From Bacteroidota bacterium (lineage in GTDB: Bacteria; Bacteroidota; Bacteroidia; Flavobacteriales_F; PHOS-HE28): a stretch of DNA of 44,906 nucleotides. Every line of letters begins with the position of its first letter. Within the stretch, counting starts at the first letter, position 1. Positions 1-8,182 of the stretch are shown here, one piece after another. The stretch spans positions 1-44,906 of the forward strand of contig JACTMO010000029.1 of the NCBI GenBank assembly GCA_014584605.1, written 5' to 3'. The position numbers and the translations under genes are program-made. The notes under the pieces were generated by a model, which saw nothing but the letters and a program-made list of their open reading frames with translations, made no database searches and was not told the origin of the DNA.

Positions 1-96
1 CCATCCAGCAGGCCTTCCAGAAGGATCGATCAGCAGTAGAACCAGCCAACATCCCGAACCAGTTGATTTTGTTCGACTTTTAACCGGACAGCAATG
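1..96 (+). mobile_element. 3' end of an insertion sequence, with transposase C-terminus
   Basis: A plus-strand frame open from the window edge (codons from base 3) ends at a TAA at 81-83 with the residues NQLILFDF. Such a short hydrophobic NQL-LFD ending is, as I recall, typical of IS4-type transposases common in Bacteroidota. The 13 bases after the stop (84-96, ending ACAGCAATG) would be the terminal inverted repeat. Immediately beyond, on the minus strand, the Fic-like protein stops resembling its family. Seen: the open frame, the stop, and the loss of Fic similarity. Inferred: that this is an insertion-sequence end. The transposase family is uncertain because only 26 codons are visible. 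Confidence 0.5.
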
Positions 97-762
97 ATCC
101 TCCACATAAACTTCGTCATCCGTGCGAATGCGCCCTTCGTGATGGGGATCGTGCAAGGTGCCGTCCACCACGGTTCGGTGCAGGTCGAGCAGCCGTTCCA
201 CGGTGACCGGCTCCTTGGTCCAGCCCACCAGTTTCTGCATGGTGCGGTAGTTGTTCACCACCATGCGCTCCGAACGGTCCTTCGGTGAACGCCCTTCGCG
301 GAGCATGCGTTTGGCCACTTCCCGGGTGGTGGCGGCGCCTTCCAGGATGCTGCTGGCGATGGCCTCTTCCATCAGGGAGCTCACCAGGATCTGGTCCCGT
401 GTACCTTCCGGGAAGGTGGAGCCGCTCCCGATGGTGCCCCCGAACTTCATGTCCAACCGGTGCAGGGTCTCTTGCATGGAACTGGTGAGGTTGTAACTGA
501 ATTGGAAGTTGGGATCGGCATTCAAGTGAACCGGCCTGGAGTCCGCGCGCCGTTGCACGCTCACCATGTGCCATAACATGGCCGGATCCAACCCGGTGGC
601 AGCCACGCGGTATTTGAACTTCTCCCAACTGGGATGGTCCCGTTCAGCGGCACCAAGGACCCCCTGAGCTTTCGCGTCAGCGAAAAGCCGGTTCATCTGC
701 TCATAAAAGGCGGGGTATTCCTCAGCCGTCAACGGACCCGGTGGAGGCTCGGGCTTCTTCAT
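97..762 (-). pseudogene. Fic-family protein, 5' part only, interrupted
   Basis: Reading from ATG at 762 the frame stays open to the window edge, but only the first ~222 residues look like a Fic (AMP-transferase type) protein. Residues 124-176 match the family strongly: SLMEEAIASSILEG contains the inhibitory helix motif S-x-x-x-E-G (S137, E141, G142), followed by TTREVAKRML and the NNYRTM helix. Residues 191-222 match the stretch before the active-site loop (LLDLHRTVVDGTLHDP, then GRIRTDDEV). The catalytic HPFxxGNGR motif is not present: after residue 222 the sequence changes to an unrelated, less GC-rich tail. Fic enzymes transfer AMP or other groups to protein hydroxyls and the visible helix normally restrains that activity. 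The gene is most simply read as broken by the insertion sequence at 1-96. No partner toxin or antitoxin gene is adjacent. Confidence 0.75.
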
Positions 763-765
763 ACC

Positions 766-794
766 AACTACTAATACGTTCAAAATTAGTAGTT
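766..794. promoter_or_regulatory. Perfect 10-bp inverted repeat before the Fic gene, candidate operator
   Basis: Bases 766-775 (AACTACTAAT) and 785-794 (ATTAGTAGTT) are perfect reverse complements separated by 9 nt. The repeat lies 4 bp upstream of the Fic start codon. A further half-site TACTAAT occurs at 806-812. The arrangement resembles a binding site for a dimeric repressor. No regulator gene is visible next to it. Confidence 0.5.
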
Positions 795-866
795 AAGTCG
801 TCAAATACTAATTATGAATTGATCAGTAGTCATTTGCATTTATGAAAAAGACTGATACACAACAAG

Positions 867-1865
867 TTACGCCGAAAGTAAAAAATCCTTGCCCTCCACC
901 AACGCCCGCGAAGCCAGGAATTCCGCGATGCGGTCGCCGGATCCGCGTTGGGAGATCATGGAGGTGATGAACGCTTGTCCCGGCGGCGGGAGCTGATCGT
1001 GCGGAACGAAGGTGTATCCCGGCACCTCGCGCGGACGCACGTCGGTGAAGGCTTCCACGGGGATGCCCTCGGCTTCCAGCAGGGCGGCCCTGTTCCTGCA
1101 GATGCCGCTTGTCCCGGCGATGATCACCGGCCTGCCGTTCAAGTGGCGCTTCAGCCAGCGTGCCAGCCACTTCACCTTGGTGGCATGGAACGCCTCGGTG
1201 CTGTAGTTGGGATGCGTGCGGCTGAGGCGATGCGCATGGTCGTTCCAAGTGAGCAGCGTTTCGGGCAGCTTGGCGAAGCGCACGCCGGCATCCATCCAGC
1301 GCAGCCACAGCTCGTGATCCTCCGGCAACGGTGCCGTGCTGTACGCGCCGTGCGCTTCCACCAACATGCGCCGGAACATCACCGTGGGATGCGCGAGCGG
1401 GGCATCCACGAAGCGCTTCACGTAGTGCTCCTGCGGCGAGAGGATCGCGTTCTGCCAGTCCGTGAACCAGCGCATGCCGCTGCTGCGCTCCACCGTGGTG
1501 GCGAAGGCCGTGCGCGTGCCCAGCACACCGACCTCGGGATGCGCATCGAGGTATTCAACCTGACGGGCCAGGCGCTCTGGATGGCTGATGTCGTCCGCAT
1601 CCATGCGTGCGAGGTAGCGGCCTGTCGCCCTTTGCAACCCGTGGTTCAAGGCATGGGCGATACCCACTTCGGCCACGTGTACTACGTGGATGCGCGGCTC
1701 GTGCTGTGCCCATGCATCTGCCACGGCAGGGCCTGCATCCGTGGAGGCGTTGTCGATCAGCAGCAGTTCCCAGTCGTGAAAGGTCTGCGCCACCATGCTG
1801 GCAATGGCCGCATCCAGCGTGGTCGCCGCGTTGCGGAAGGGGAGGAGGATGGTGATGGCGGGCAT
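867..1865 (-). CDS. Family 2 glycosyltransferase
   Basis: 332 residues. The N-terminal 220 residues form a GT-A fold: it starts with ITILLPFRNAATTLDAAIAS, carries LLIDNASTD at 35-43, and has the metal-binding DxD region MDADD at 88-92, where nucleotide-sugar transferases hold the divalent ion. The last ~100 residues (from about 240) begin GTSGICRNRAALLEAEGI and look like an extra small Rossmann-type domain of unknown role. No membrane segment or signal peptide is visible, so it acts in the cytoplasm, probably on lipid-linked or surface glycans; the acceptor cannot be told. It is followed on the same strand by nothing but the Fic remnant, and is preceded 12 bp upstream by the hemerythrin gene, so the two may be co-transcribed. 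Confidence 0.85.
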   Translation of the reverse strand: MPAITILLPFRNAATTLDAAIASMVAQTFHDWELLLIDNASTDAGPAVADAWAQHEPRIHVVHVAEVGIAHALNHGLQRATGRYLARMDADDISHPERLARQVEYLDAHPEVGVLGTRTAFATTVERSSGMRWFTDWQNAILSPQEHYVKRFVDAPLAHPTVMFRRMLVEAHGAYSTAPLPEDHELWLRWMDAGVRFAKLPETLLTWNDHAHRLSRTHPNYSTEAFHATKVKWLARWLKRHLNGRPVIIAGTSGICRNRAALLEAEGIPVEAFTDVRPREVPGYTFVPHDQLPPPGQAFITSMISQRGSGDRIAEFLASRALVEGKDFLLSA

Positions 1866-1877
1866 GGAACCCTTTAC

Positions 1878-2384
1878 CTACCGCCCCAGCTCCCCGGGAT
1901 CGAACCCTGCGCGGATCAAGGCGTTCCGGGCGGAAATGAAGGCCTTGTCCGACACGTTGTGCGGATGGACCGGCACCTCGGTGGCCTGGCGCAGTTGCTC
2001 CAGCAGCTCCTCTGTTTCCGCCTCGGTGAGCTTTTCGCAGACATCGTACATGCCGCCGGGCGCTTCCTCCAGTTCGTCGTGCTGCACCAACACGTGGCGC
2101 ACCAGGCGGATCACCTCGGGCGTGGGCGGCGTCACCATCAGGGCGGTGAGCGCGCCGTGGTCCAGGCGCAGCTTGGCAGCCAGGGGCAGCGGCTCGCCGC
2201 CGTTGGCCTTCTGCGCGGCGGGGAAGAAGATCTTCTCCTCCATCTTGATGTGCTTCAGCAGGCCCGTGCGGAACTGGTGGTAGAGGTCCATCTGCACGGC
2301 ATCGGGTTGCGCCGTGGCCTGCTCGAACAGGTCGTCCAGGCGACGATGGTCCTCGGTGAAGAATTGATGAAGGGACTTGTTCAT
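1878..2384 (-). CDS. Hemerythrin HHE-domain protein
   Basis: 168 residues forming a four-helix HHE cation-binding domain. The expected di-iron ligands are visible: H13 in EDHRRL, H45 and E49 in KHIKMEEKIFFP, H76 in DHGAL, and H102 and E106 in VQHDELEE. Proteins of this family bind iron and sense or handle oxygen or nitric oxide, or repair iron-sulfur centres; the specific role here is not shown. The start is the ATG at 2384; upstream on the minus strand a CACCTTTG element (2394-2401) ends 10 nt before it. It lies divergent to the secreted protein at 2680. Confidence 0.85.
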   Translation of the reverse strand: MNKSLHQFFTEDHRRLDDLFEQATAQPDAVQMDLYHQFRTGLLKHIKMEEKIFFPAAQKANGGEPLPLAAKLRLDHGALTALMVTPPTPEVIRLVRHVLVQHDELEEAPGGMYDVCEKLTEAETEELLEQLRQATEVPVHPHNVSDKAFISARNALIRAGFDPGELGR

Positions 2385-2495
2385 GGCGAGAGGGCAAAGG
2401 TGACAAGTCGCTTGCAGGCCGTAAGAAGCGCCTAGTGTGGTGGCCCCTTAGTTGGTTAACTGAAGATCTGCCCCTATTTCGTCTTCATGCAAGGC

Positions 2496-2536
2496 GGAAC
2501 ATGCGCGGCGTAGCGGGCGCTACGGCGAAATGTTCC
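2496..2536. repeat. Long imperfect hairpin, REP-like
   Basis: Bases 2496-2515 can pair with 2518-2536: outer arms GGAACAT/ATGTTCC and inner arms CGTAGCG/CGCTACG, with a small mismatch region between them. A second short hairpin (TTGGGGC/GCCCC) follows near 2555-2570. The element sits between two divergent genes, so it is not a terminator for either. The GTAG/CTAC core resembles repetitive extragenic palindromes, but I see only one copy here. Confidence 0.45.
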
Positions 2537-2597
2537 AACGCGGCAGGAACTAGCTTGGGGCGAGCCCCTGTTGGCTCCGGATCGATTGTAGTATTCT

Positions 2598-2630
2598 CTT
2601 GACACGTATTGCGGATACCCCGGACCTTTG
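2598..2630 (+). promoter_or_regulatory. Promoter of the LamG-like secreted protein
   Basis: CTTG at 2598-2601 and GACCTTTG at 2623-2630 are separated by 21 nt, close to the Bacteroidota pattern TTTG-N19-TAnnTTTG. The nearest ATG is at 2656. Confidence 0.45.
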
Positions 2631-2679
2631 TCGAACAATATCGGCCGCTCGTCGTATGAACGATGGCAATTACGTCAGC

Positions 2680-4515
2680 ATGAGGTCCTTCTTCCATATG
2701 GTGGCGCTGATCCTGACGGTGGTACCTGCGTGCGCGCAGACCGGCCCGGGCGGGGTGGGTACGGCGACGAGCAATGCGCTCTGGCTGAGTGCCGATGTGG
2801 GCGTGACCACCACCGGTGCGGCCGTGGACTCCTGGAACGATCGTTCTGGCAACAACAACCATGCGGCTTTCCAGGTCGGCCTTCCCGCACGTCGTCCGGC
2901 GTTCGCGGCCGCTTCGGTGAACGGCTATCCAAGCATCGACTTCGATGGTGTGGACGACGAACTGCTCATCAACGACGCGGCCTCGCTGGACCTGAATGCC
3001 TGGGATTTTTTCCTGGTGAACGCCGTGGACGCGGCCAAGAGCAACAATGCGTGGTTCACCAAGAGCACCAATACCACTTGCAATTACGGGTGGTGGAGCA
3101 CGACCACCAACGCCATGCAGATGCCGATCTACGACATCTTCGGGCTGTTCAATGCACCCAACACGGTGGACAACGTCACCGGTGCGGCGTTCACCATGGA
3201 GGAGTATTCCAACACGTTGTACCTGGGCCTTTTCCCCTCGCGCAGCGTGTACCGTAACGGGGCGAACATCTACACGGACATCAGCATCCTGCAACTTCCC
3301 CAGCACAACAACCAGCCCCTGCGGATCGGCAATGCCGCAGGAGCGACGGGCTGGAACCTGGACGGGGACATTGCGGAACTTGTGATCTACAACAACAGGC
3401 TGAACGCCGCCCAGCGCATCATCGTCGGCAACTACCTCTCGGCCAAGTATGGTCTGTGGCTGGGGGCCGAAGAACTGTACCGCATGGACGATGCGGCCTC
3501 GGGGAACTTCGATCACGAGGTGGCCGGGATCGGACGCATCAATGCGAGCAACCAGCACACCGATGCCCGCGGCAGCAGCATCGTCCGCATCCATTCGCCG
3601 AGCGGCTTGAACAACAACGAGTTCATGATGTGGGGCCATGACAACGGCATCCTCGGCACCTGGGGTTCGGTGGACCTGCCCGCAGGGATCCAGGGCCGGT
3701 GGCACCGGGTGTGGCGCGTCAGTGAGCGCAACACGTCCGCCGTCCCGATCGATGTGGGCAGCGTGACCATGGACTTCGACCTGAACGGCTTCAGCCCCAT
3801 CGCCGGGCCCGACATCCGGCTGCTGGTGGACACCGACAATGACGGGGTCTTCGCCGATGAGACCCCCATCGGCCCGCCGTCCGCCCTCGGAGGCGGCATC
3901 TACCGCTTCAGCGGCGTTACCCAGCTCGCGGACCAGCGACGCTTCACCCTGGGGACGATCAACCTCACGAGCACCCCGCTTCCCGTGGAGCTGATCACCT
4001 TCGAAGCGCGGACCGAAGCGCCGGCAGGTATCGCCCTTTCGTGGAGCACGGCCACCGAGCGCGGCAGCGCCCGGTTCGACATCCAGCGGTCCTCGGACGC
4101 GGTGTCCTGGCATGTGCTGGGCAGCGTGCCGGGTGCGGGCAACAGCCAGGAACGCCAGGATTATACCTGGATGGACCAAGAGCCACTCCAGGGAGCCAAC
4201 TACTACCGGTTGCGCCAGGTGGACATCGACGGCGCCACCACCGAACTGCCCGTACGGTCGGCGTGGTGGTCCGAGGTGCGGACCCCTGTGGCCTTCCCCA
4301 ACCCGACCGACGGTCGCTTCGCGCTGACCGTGGACCCGGACGTTCCCGCCTCGGTGGAAGTGCTGGACCCCCTTGGGCGCATCGTGCGCAGCGTACAGGA
4401 GCAGGGTGTTCCGCACGTGGTCCTGGACCTTGGCGGGCTGCCCGACGGCACCTATTTGGTGCGATGCACACAGGGGGGGCGCGTGGGCGTGGCCCGGGTG
4501 CTGCTTGATCGCTGA
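2680..4515 (+). CDS. Secreted LamG-like protein with type IX sorting domain
   Basis: 611 residues from ATG 2680, chosen because it gives a clean signal peptide (MRSFFHMVALILTVVPACAQ, cleavage after the AQ); an in-frame ATG at 2656 would add 8 residues. After the signal comes a concanavalin/LamG-like sandwich (about 30-260) with the motifs DSWNDRSGNNNHA, YPSIDFDGVDD and ERIIVGNYLSAKYG-like text typical of a group of flavobacterial surface proteins. A second beta-rich module follows (about 270-430), then a fibronectin-like stretch around ITFEARTEAPAGIALSW. The last ~75 residues (FPNPTDGRFAL, then GLPDGTYLVR and a basic end) form a type A sorting domain that directs export through the type IX secretion system and surface attachment. 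The ligand is unknown; a glycan-binding adhesin is plausible. Confidence 0.85.
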   Translation: MRSFFHMVALILTVVPACAQTGPGGVGTATSNALWLSADVGVTTTGAAVDSWNDRSGNNNHAAFQVGLPARRPAFAAASVNGYPSIDFDGVDDELLINDAASLDLNAWDFFLVNAVDAAKSNNAWFTKSTNTTCNYGWWSTTTNAMQMPIYDIFGLFNAPNTVDNVTGAAFTMEEYSNTLYLGLFPSRSVYRNGANIYTDISILQLPQHNNQPLRIGNAAGATGWNLDGDIAELVIYNNRLNAAQRIIVGNYLSAKYGLWLGAEELYRMDDAASGNFDHEVAGIGRINASNQHTDARGSSIVRIHSPSGLNNNEFMMWGHDNGILGTWGSVDLPAGIQGRWHRVWRVSERNTSAVPIDVGSVTMDFDLNGFSPIAGPDIRLLVDTDNDGVFADETPIGPPSALGGGIYRFSGVTQLADQRRFTLGTINLTSTPLPVELITFEARTEAPAGIALSWSTATERGSARFDIQRSSDAVSWHVLGSVPGAGNSQERQDYTWMDQEPLQGANYYRLRQVDIDGATTELPVRSAWWSEVRTPVAFPNPTDGRFALTVDPDVPASVEVLDPLGRIVRSVQEQGVPHVVLDLGGLPDGTYLVRCTQGGRVGVARVLLDR

Positions 4516-4558
4516 GACCGGCCTTACTTTGGCCCGGGCCTTGTGCCCTGCGGAGCGC

Positions 4559-7500
4559 ATGCGCCGGATCCTACTGCCGCTGGTGGCCGGGCTCTTCCTG
4601 TGCCTGGTCCCCTGGTGGGTGCCCGGACCCTCGGAGGACAGTGCCTTGGAGCACCGGGCAGGACGACTTCAACGGCGGGTGGCACAGGCCGGGGCCGAAC
4701 TGAAGACCCGTGTGGAGGGCTTCGCTGCCGAAGCGGCTCGCGAACCCGTGGAGATCGTCGCAGCGCGAGAGGGAAGCACCCTCGTGATGCTGGCGGAACA
4801 GGAGGGCATCGAACTGTACGTCCTGCGCAACGACCGGATGGTCTGGTGGACCGGCCGCGCTCCGGTGGAAAGGACCGACCTGCTGCATGGCCATGCCGCG
4901 CACATGCGATTGCCCGACGGCATCTATCTGCATGCCTTGGTGCGCCAGGGCGATCTGCAGGTGCATGGGCTCCGGCAGGTGTGGTACGCCCCGCCGATCG
5001 AGAACCGCTACCTGGAGCGTGGCTTCCATCCGGCATTGGCCGCACCGGCCGGCGTGTGGGCCGAAGTGGGCCCCGGCCTGGGCCCGGTGATCCGCGATGG
5101 GCAGGGGGCGGTGATGTTCCGAGCCGTGACGGGCGGGGACGTTGCCCAGGGCGCCGGATGGCCGCTGACGCGGTCGCTGGCCGTGGCTGTGGGCCTGGTC
5201 CTGCTGGTCCTGACCACTTGGCGACTGGCGGTGCGCGTGCAGCGGGACCACGGTCCTTGGGCCGGCGCAACGCTGTTCCCGGTGGTGCTGTTGGTGCTGC
5301 GATGGGCGGGTATCAGCTTCGGCAACCTGCCGGACCAAGGCCTTTTCCGGGTCTTCGATCCAGGGCTCTATGCCAGTTCGGCCTTGCTGCCCTCTTTGGG
5401 CGACCTGCTCATCCACGCCGTGTTCTTGGTGCTGGTCGCGGCCTATCTGCGGATCGCCTTCCGCGAACCCTTGCCACCACAAGGGAGGGCCGGGCGCCTG
5501 GGCACCGTGCTCCTCCCGCTGGCATTACTGCTGGCGGCGGACATGCTCACGAACATCGTCCGAGGGCTGGTGAGCGACAGCCGCATCGAACTCGACCTGC
5601 GCCACATCGAGGCCTTCGACCGGTACAGCTTCCTGGCCCTTGGCGCCGTGGCCCTGCTGTTCGCTGCCTGGTGCCTGCTGGCCGACCTGTGGGCACGGCT
5701 CGTGCACCGGCAGTCCCTGGCGCACAACACCATCGGGCTGGCCATCGCCTTTGTCCTCAACCTGGCCCTGCGCTGGCCCGCCGCGCCCCCGGGCCTGTTG
5801 GAGGCTTTCTGGTCGTTGCCCCTGCTCGCGCTGGCCCTCTCCTTGCGCACACGCCGTCCTGGCTTCACCGAGGCCGTTCTCGCGCTTTCGGTGATCGCGG
5901 CCCTGTGCGCCCAGGTGATCGCGAGCGCGGTCGATGCGCGCGAGGAGCGCACCCGGCAGGCGGTGGCCGAACGACTGTTGACCCAGGAGGACCCGGTGGT
6001 GGAGCTGCTCTTCCGCGAAGTGGCCCCCAGCCTGCGCACGGACCCGGCCCTCTACCGCCTGCTCACGGACACGGCCGTATGCACGGCCGCCGATCTGGAC
6101 CGCACCGTGCGGCAGGAACGTTTCACCGGGTACTGGGAGCGCTACGATGTGCGCCTCTTCGCTTACGGCACCGACGGCCGCCTGCGCTGCGCCACCGATG
6201 CCGCCCTGCCCACGGCGGGCACGGGCCCACTTACCCAGGGCCTGCGGGTGCTGGCTGCGGCCGACATGCCGGACCTTCACCAATCCACCGACGAGGCCGG
6301 GCGCACCTACCGCCATGCGCGCCTGGCCGTGATGCCCGCCGACACCCTGGAGCCCGCACAGCTCGTGCTCGAGCTGCATCCCCGCCTGGTGCCCGAGGGG
6401 CTTGGGTTCCCGGAACTGCTGCTCGCCGGGCGCGACCCCCTCGACCAGCGCGTGGACCGCTACGACTGGGGGCGCTACGAAGGGGGCCAGCTGGTGGAGC
6501 AGACAGGGGCGGGGCCTTTGCCGGTCCGCTGGGACAGCCTGCACACGGCCCCCGGTGTGCGGGCCTATGGCGATCCCTCGCGCTCGCTGGTGGTGTTGCG
6601 CGTGCCCCCCGCGCGATGGCTGGACAAGGCCACCGGCTTCAGTTACCTGTTCGCCTTTCTCAGCCTGATGCTGGCCCTGGCCATCGTGTTGCGCGCCTTG
6701 TTGCGCAACCAAGGTCTTCCCGTGCTCACGATCGCAGGCAAGGTGCGGCTCGCCCTGGTGGGCTTCTCGCTCCTGGGGCTGGTCTTCTTCGGGCTCGGTG
6801 CACGCCGTCTCCTGGAGCGCTCCTACGAGGAGCGGAGCACCGCCGCCCTCTTGGAGAAGACGCGCAGCGTGCATGCCGACCTGCAGCGAAGGCTCGACGG
6901 GGTGGGCCCGCTGAAGGGCAGCACCGACGCCTACCTGGACCATCTGCTCGGGCGATTGAGCAACGTGTTCTTCACGGACATCCATGTCTATCGGCGCGAT
7001 GGCCGCCTGCTGTCCTCCTCGCGACCGCAGCTCTTCAATGCGGGCCTCCTGGGCCGGCGCATGGACCCGGCCGCCTACCTGGCCGTGGTCCTGGGGGGGG
7101 CCAACACCTATGTCCATGACGAATCCCTGGGCAAGGCCCTCCACCGCACGGCCTACATGCCCTTGCGCGACGACCAGGGGGAACTGCTCGGCTACTTGAG
7201 CCTGCCCTCCTTCGCCGATCAGGCCCAGCAGGACCGGGAGCGCGCCTCGGTGCTGGTGGCCGTGGTCAACCTGTTCGTCCTGTTCTTCGCCCTGAGCGTC
7301 GGGGTCGCCGTGTTCATCAGCAACTGGACGGCCCGCCCGCTGGACCGGCTCAAGGAGAGCCTGGCCCGGGTGGCGCTCACCGGGGCCAACGTACCGTTGC
7401 GCTATCGCGGCGAGGACGAAGTGGGCCGCCTGGTGGAGGTGTACAACCGCAAAGTGGAGGAGCTGCGGGCCAGTGCCGAGAAGCTCGCCCGCAGCGAGCG

Positions 7501-8164
7501 CGAGAGCGCGTGGCGCGAGATGGCCCGCCAGGTGGCGCACGAGATCAAGAACCCGCTCACCCCGATGAAGCTGAGCATCCAGCAGTTCCAGCGCAGCTGG
7601 GACCCGGCCGCACCCGACGCCCGGGAAAAGCTGGAAAAGCTCAGCGCCGGTCTTGTGCAACAGATCGACGCACTGAACGGGGTGGCCACCGCCTTCGGTC
7701 AGTTCGCGCAGATGCCGTCCGCCCATCCCGAACCCCTGGACCTGCGCGAGGTGCTGCGCGCCGCCACGGCCGTCTTCCAGGCCACCCCCGGCATCCGCAT
7801 CACCGTGCCCGAACCCCCGGAACTGCCCGTGCTCGCCGACCGGGAGCACATGTTGCGCGTGCTCAACAACCTGCTGAAGAACGCCGTGCAGGCGATCCCG
7901 GACGGTCGGCCGGGCCTCATCGAGGTGCTTGCATACCGGTCTGGCGACCGGGCCGTGCTGGAAGTGCGCGACAACGGCACCGGCATCGCCGAGGAGGTGC
8001 GCGAACGCATCTTCACCCCCAGCTTCACCACCAAGGGCAGCGGCATGGGCTTGGGCCTGGCCATGGTGAAGCGCATGGTGGAACAGGCGGGTGGGAGTGT
8101 GGGCTTCTCCACGAACGTGGACGAGGGCACCACGTTCAGCATCACCATCCCCCTTACCCGATAG
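4559..8164 (+). CDS. Large multi-spanning sensor histidine kinase
   Basis: 1201 residues from ATG 4559. An N-terminal membrane segment and a ~160-residue outside domain lead into a cluster of about eight membrane helices (about 180-450), a second outside region (about 460-680), two more helices, a third short outside domain, and a last helix before a HAMP linker (RPLDRLKESLARV). The kinase core has the H-box with the phosphorylated histidine at H994 (QVAHEIKNPLTPMKLS), the N-box LNNLLKNAVQAIPDG, and the ATP-lid motifs DNGTGIAEEV, FTPSFTTKGSGMGLGLAM. These are NtrY-like in type. There is no receiver domain attached and no response regulator gene beside it. A TTACTTTG element lies at 4524-4531. 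The signal is unknown; the large membrane part suggests a membrane or envelope cue. A run of eight G at 7093-7100 keeps the frame intact here. Confidence 0.85.
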   Translation: MRRILLPLVAGLFLCLVPWWVPGPSEDSALEHRAGRLQRRVAQAGAELKTRVEGFAAEAAREPVEIVAAREGSTLVMLAEQEGIELYVLRNDRMVWWTGRAPVERTDLLHGHAAHMRLPDGIYLHALVRQGDLQVHGLRQVWYAPPIENRYLERGFHPALAAPAGVWAEVGPGLGPVIRDGQGAVMFRAVTGGDVAQGAGWPLTRSLAVAVGLVLLVLTTWRLAVRVQRDHGPWAGATLFPVVLLVLRWAGISFGNLPDQGLFRVFDPGLYASSALLPSLGDLLIHAVFLVLVAAYLRIAFREPLPPQGRAGRLGTVLLPLALLLAADMLTNIVRGLVSDSRIELDLRHIEAFDRYSFLALGAVALLFAAWCLLADLWARLVHRQSLAHNTIGLAIAFVLNLALRWPAAPPGLLEAFWSLPLLALALSLRTRRPGFTEAVLALSVIAALCAQVIASAVDAREERTRQAVAERLLTQEDPVVELLFREVAPSLRTDPALYRLLTDTAVCTAADLDRTVRQERFTGYWERYDVRLFAYGTDGRLRCATDAALPTAGTGPLTQGLRVLAAADMPDLHQSTDEAGRTYRHARLAVMPADTLEPAQLVLELHPRLVPEGLGFPELLLAGRDPLDQRVDRYDWGRYEGGQLVEQTGAGPLPVRWDSLHTAPGVRAYGDPSRSLVVLRVPPARWLDKATGFSYLFAFLSLMLALAIVLRALLRNQGLPVLTIAGKVRLALVGFSLLGLVFFGLGARRLLERSYEERSTAALLEKTRSVHADLQRRLDGVGPLKGSTDAYLDHLLGRLSNVFFTDIHVYRRDGRLLSSSRPQLFNAGLLGRRMDPAAYLAVVLGGANTYVHDESLGKALHRTAYMPLRDDQGELLGYLSLPSFADQAQQDRERASVLVAVVNLFVLFFALSVGVAVFISNWTARPLDRLKESLARVALTGANVPLRYRGEDEVGRLVEVYNRKVEELRASAEKLARSERESAWREMARQVAHEIKNPLTPMKLSIQQFQRSWDPAAPDAREKLEKLSAGLVQQIDALNGVATAFGQFAQMPSAHPEPLDLREVLRAATAVFQATPGIRITVPEPPELPVLADREHMLRVLNNLLKNAVQAIPDGRPGLIEVLAYRSGDRAVLEVRDNGTGIAEEVRERIFTPSFTTKGSGMGLGLAMVKRMVEQAGGSVGFSTNVDEGTTFSITIPLTR

Positions 8165-8169
8165 CCGGA

Positions 8170-8177
8170 TACTTTTG
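8170..8177 (+). promoter_or_regulatory. -7 element TACTTTTG of the enoyl-CoA hydratase gene
   Basis: A perfect TAnnTTTG match placed only 5 nt before the ATG at 8183, inside the gap after the kinase stop. A message started here would be leaderless or nearly so. Confidence 0.5.
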
Positions 8178-8182
8178 ACCTG

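Noticed and set aside
766..860. Attachment site or tRNA remnant beside the Fic gene
   Set aside because: No cloverleaf or direct repeat is visible; the AT-rich gap is explained by promoter and inverted repeat.
948..2435. Plus-strand open frame opposite glycosyltransferase and hemerythrin genes
   Set aside because: Both minus-strand genes show family motifs and metal ligands; the plus frame shows none.
2485..4560. Minus-strand open frame of about 690 codons opposite the secreted LamG-like gene
   Set aside because: It has no domain or signal sequence and mirrors a well-supported plus-strand gene.
7093..7100. Run of eight G in the histidine kinase gene as a contingency switch
   Set aside because: The frame continues intact with good similarity on both sides and such runs occur by chance at this GC content.
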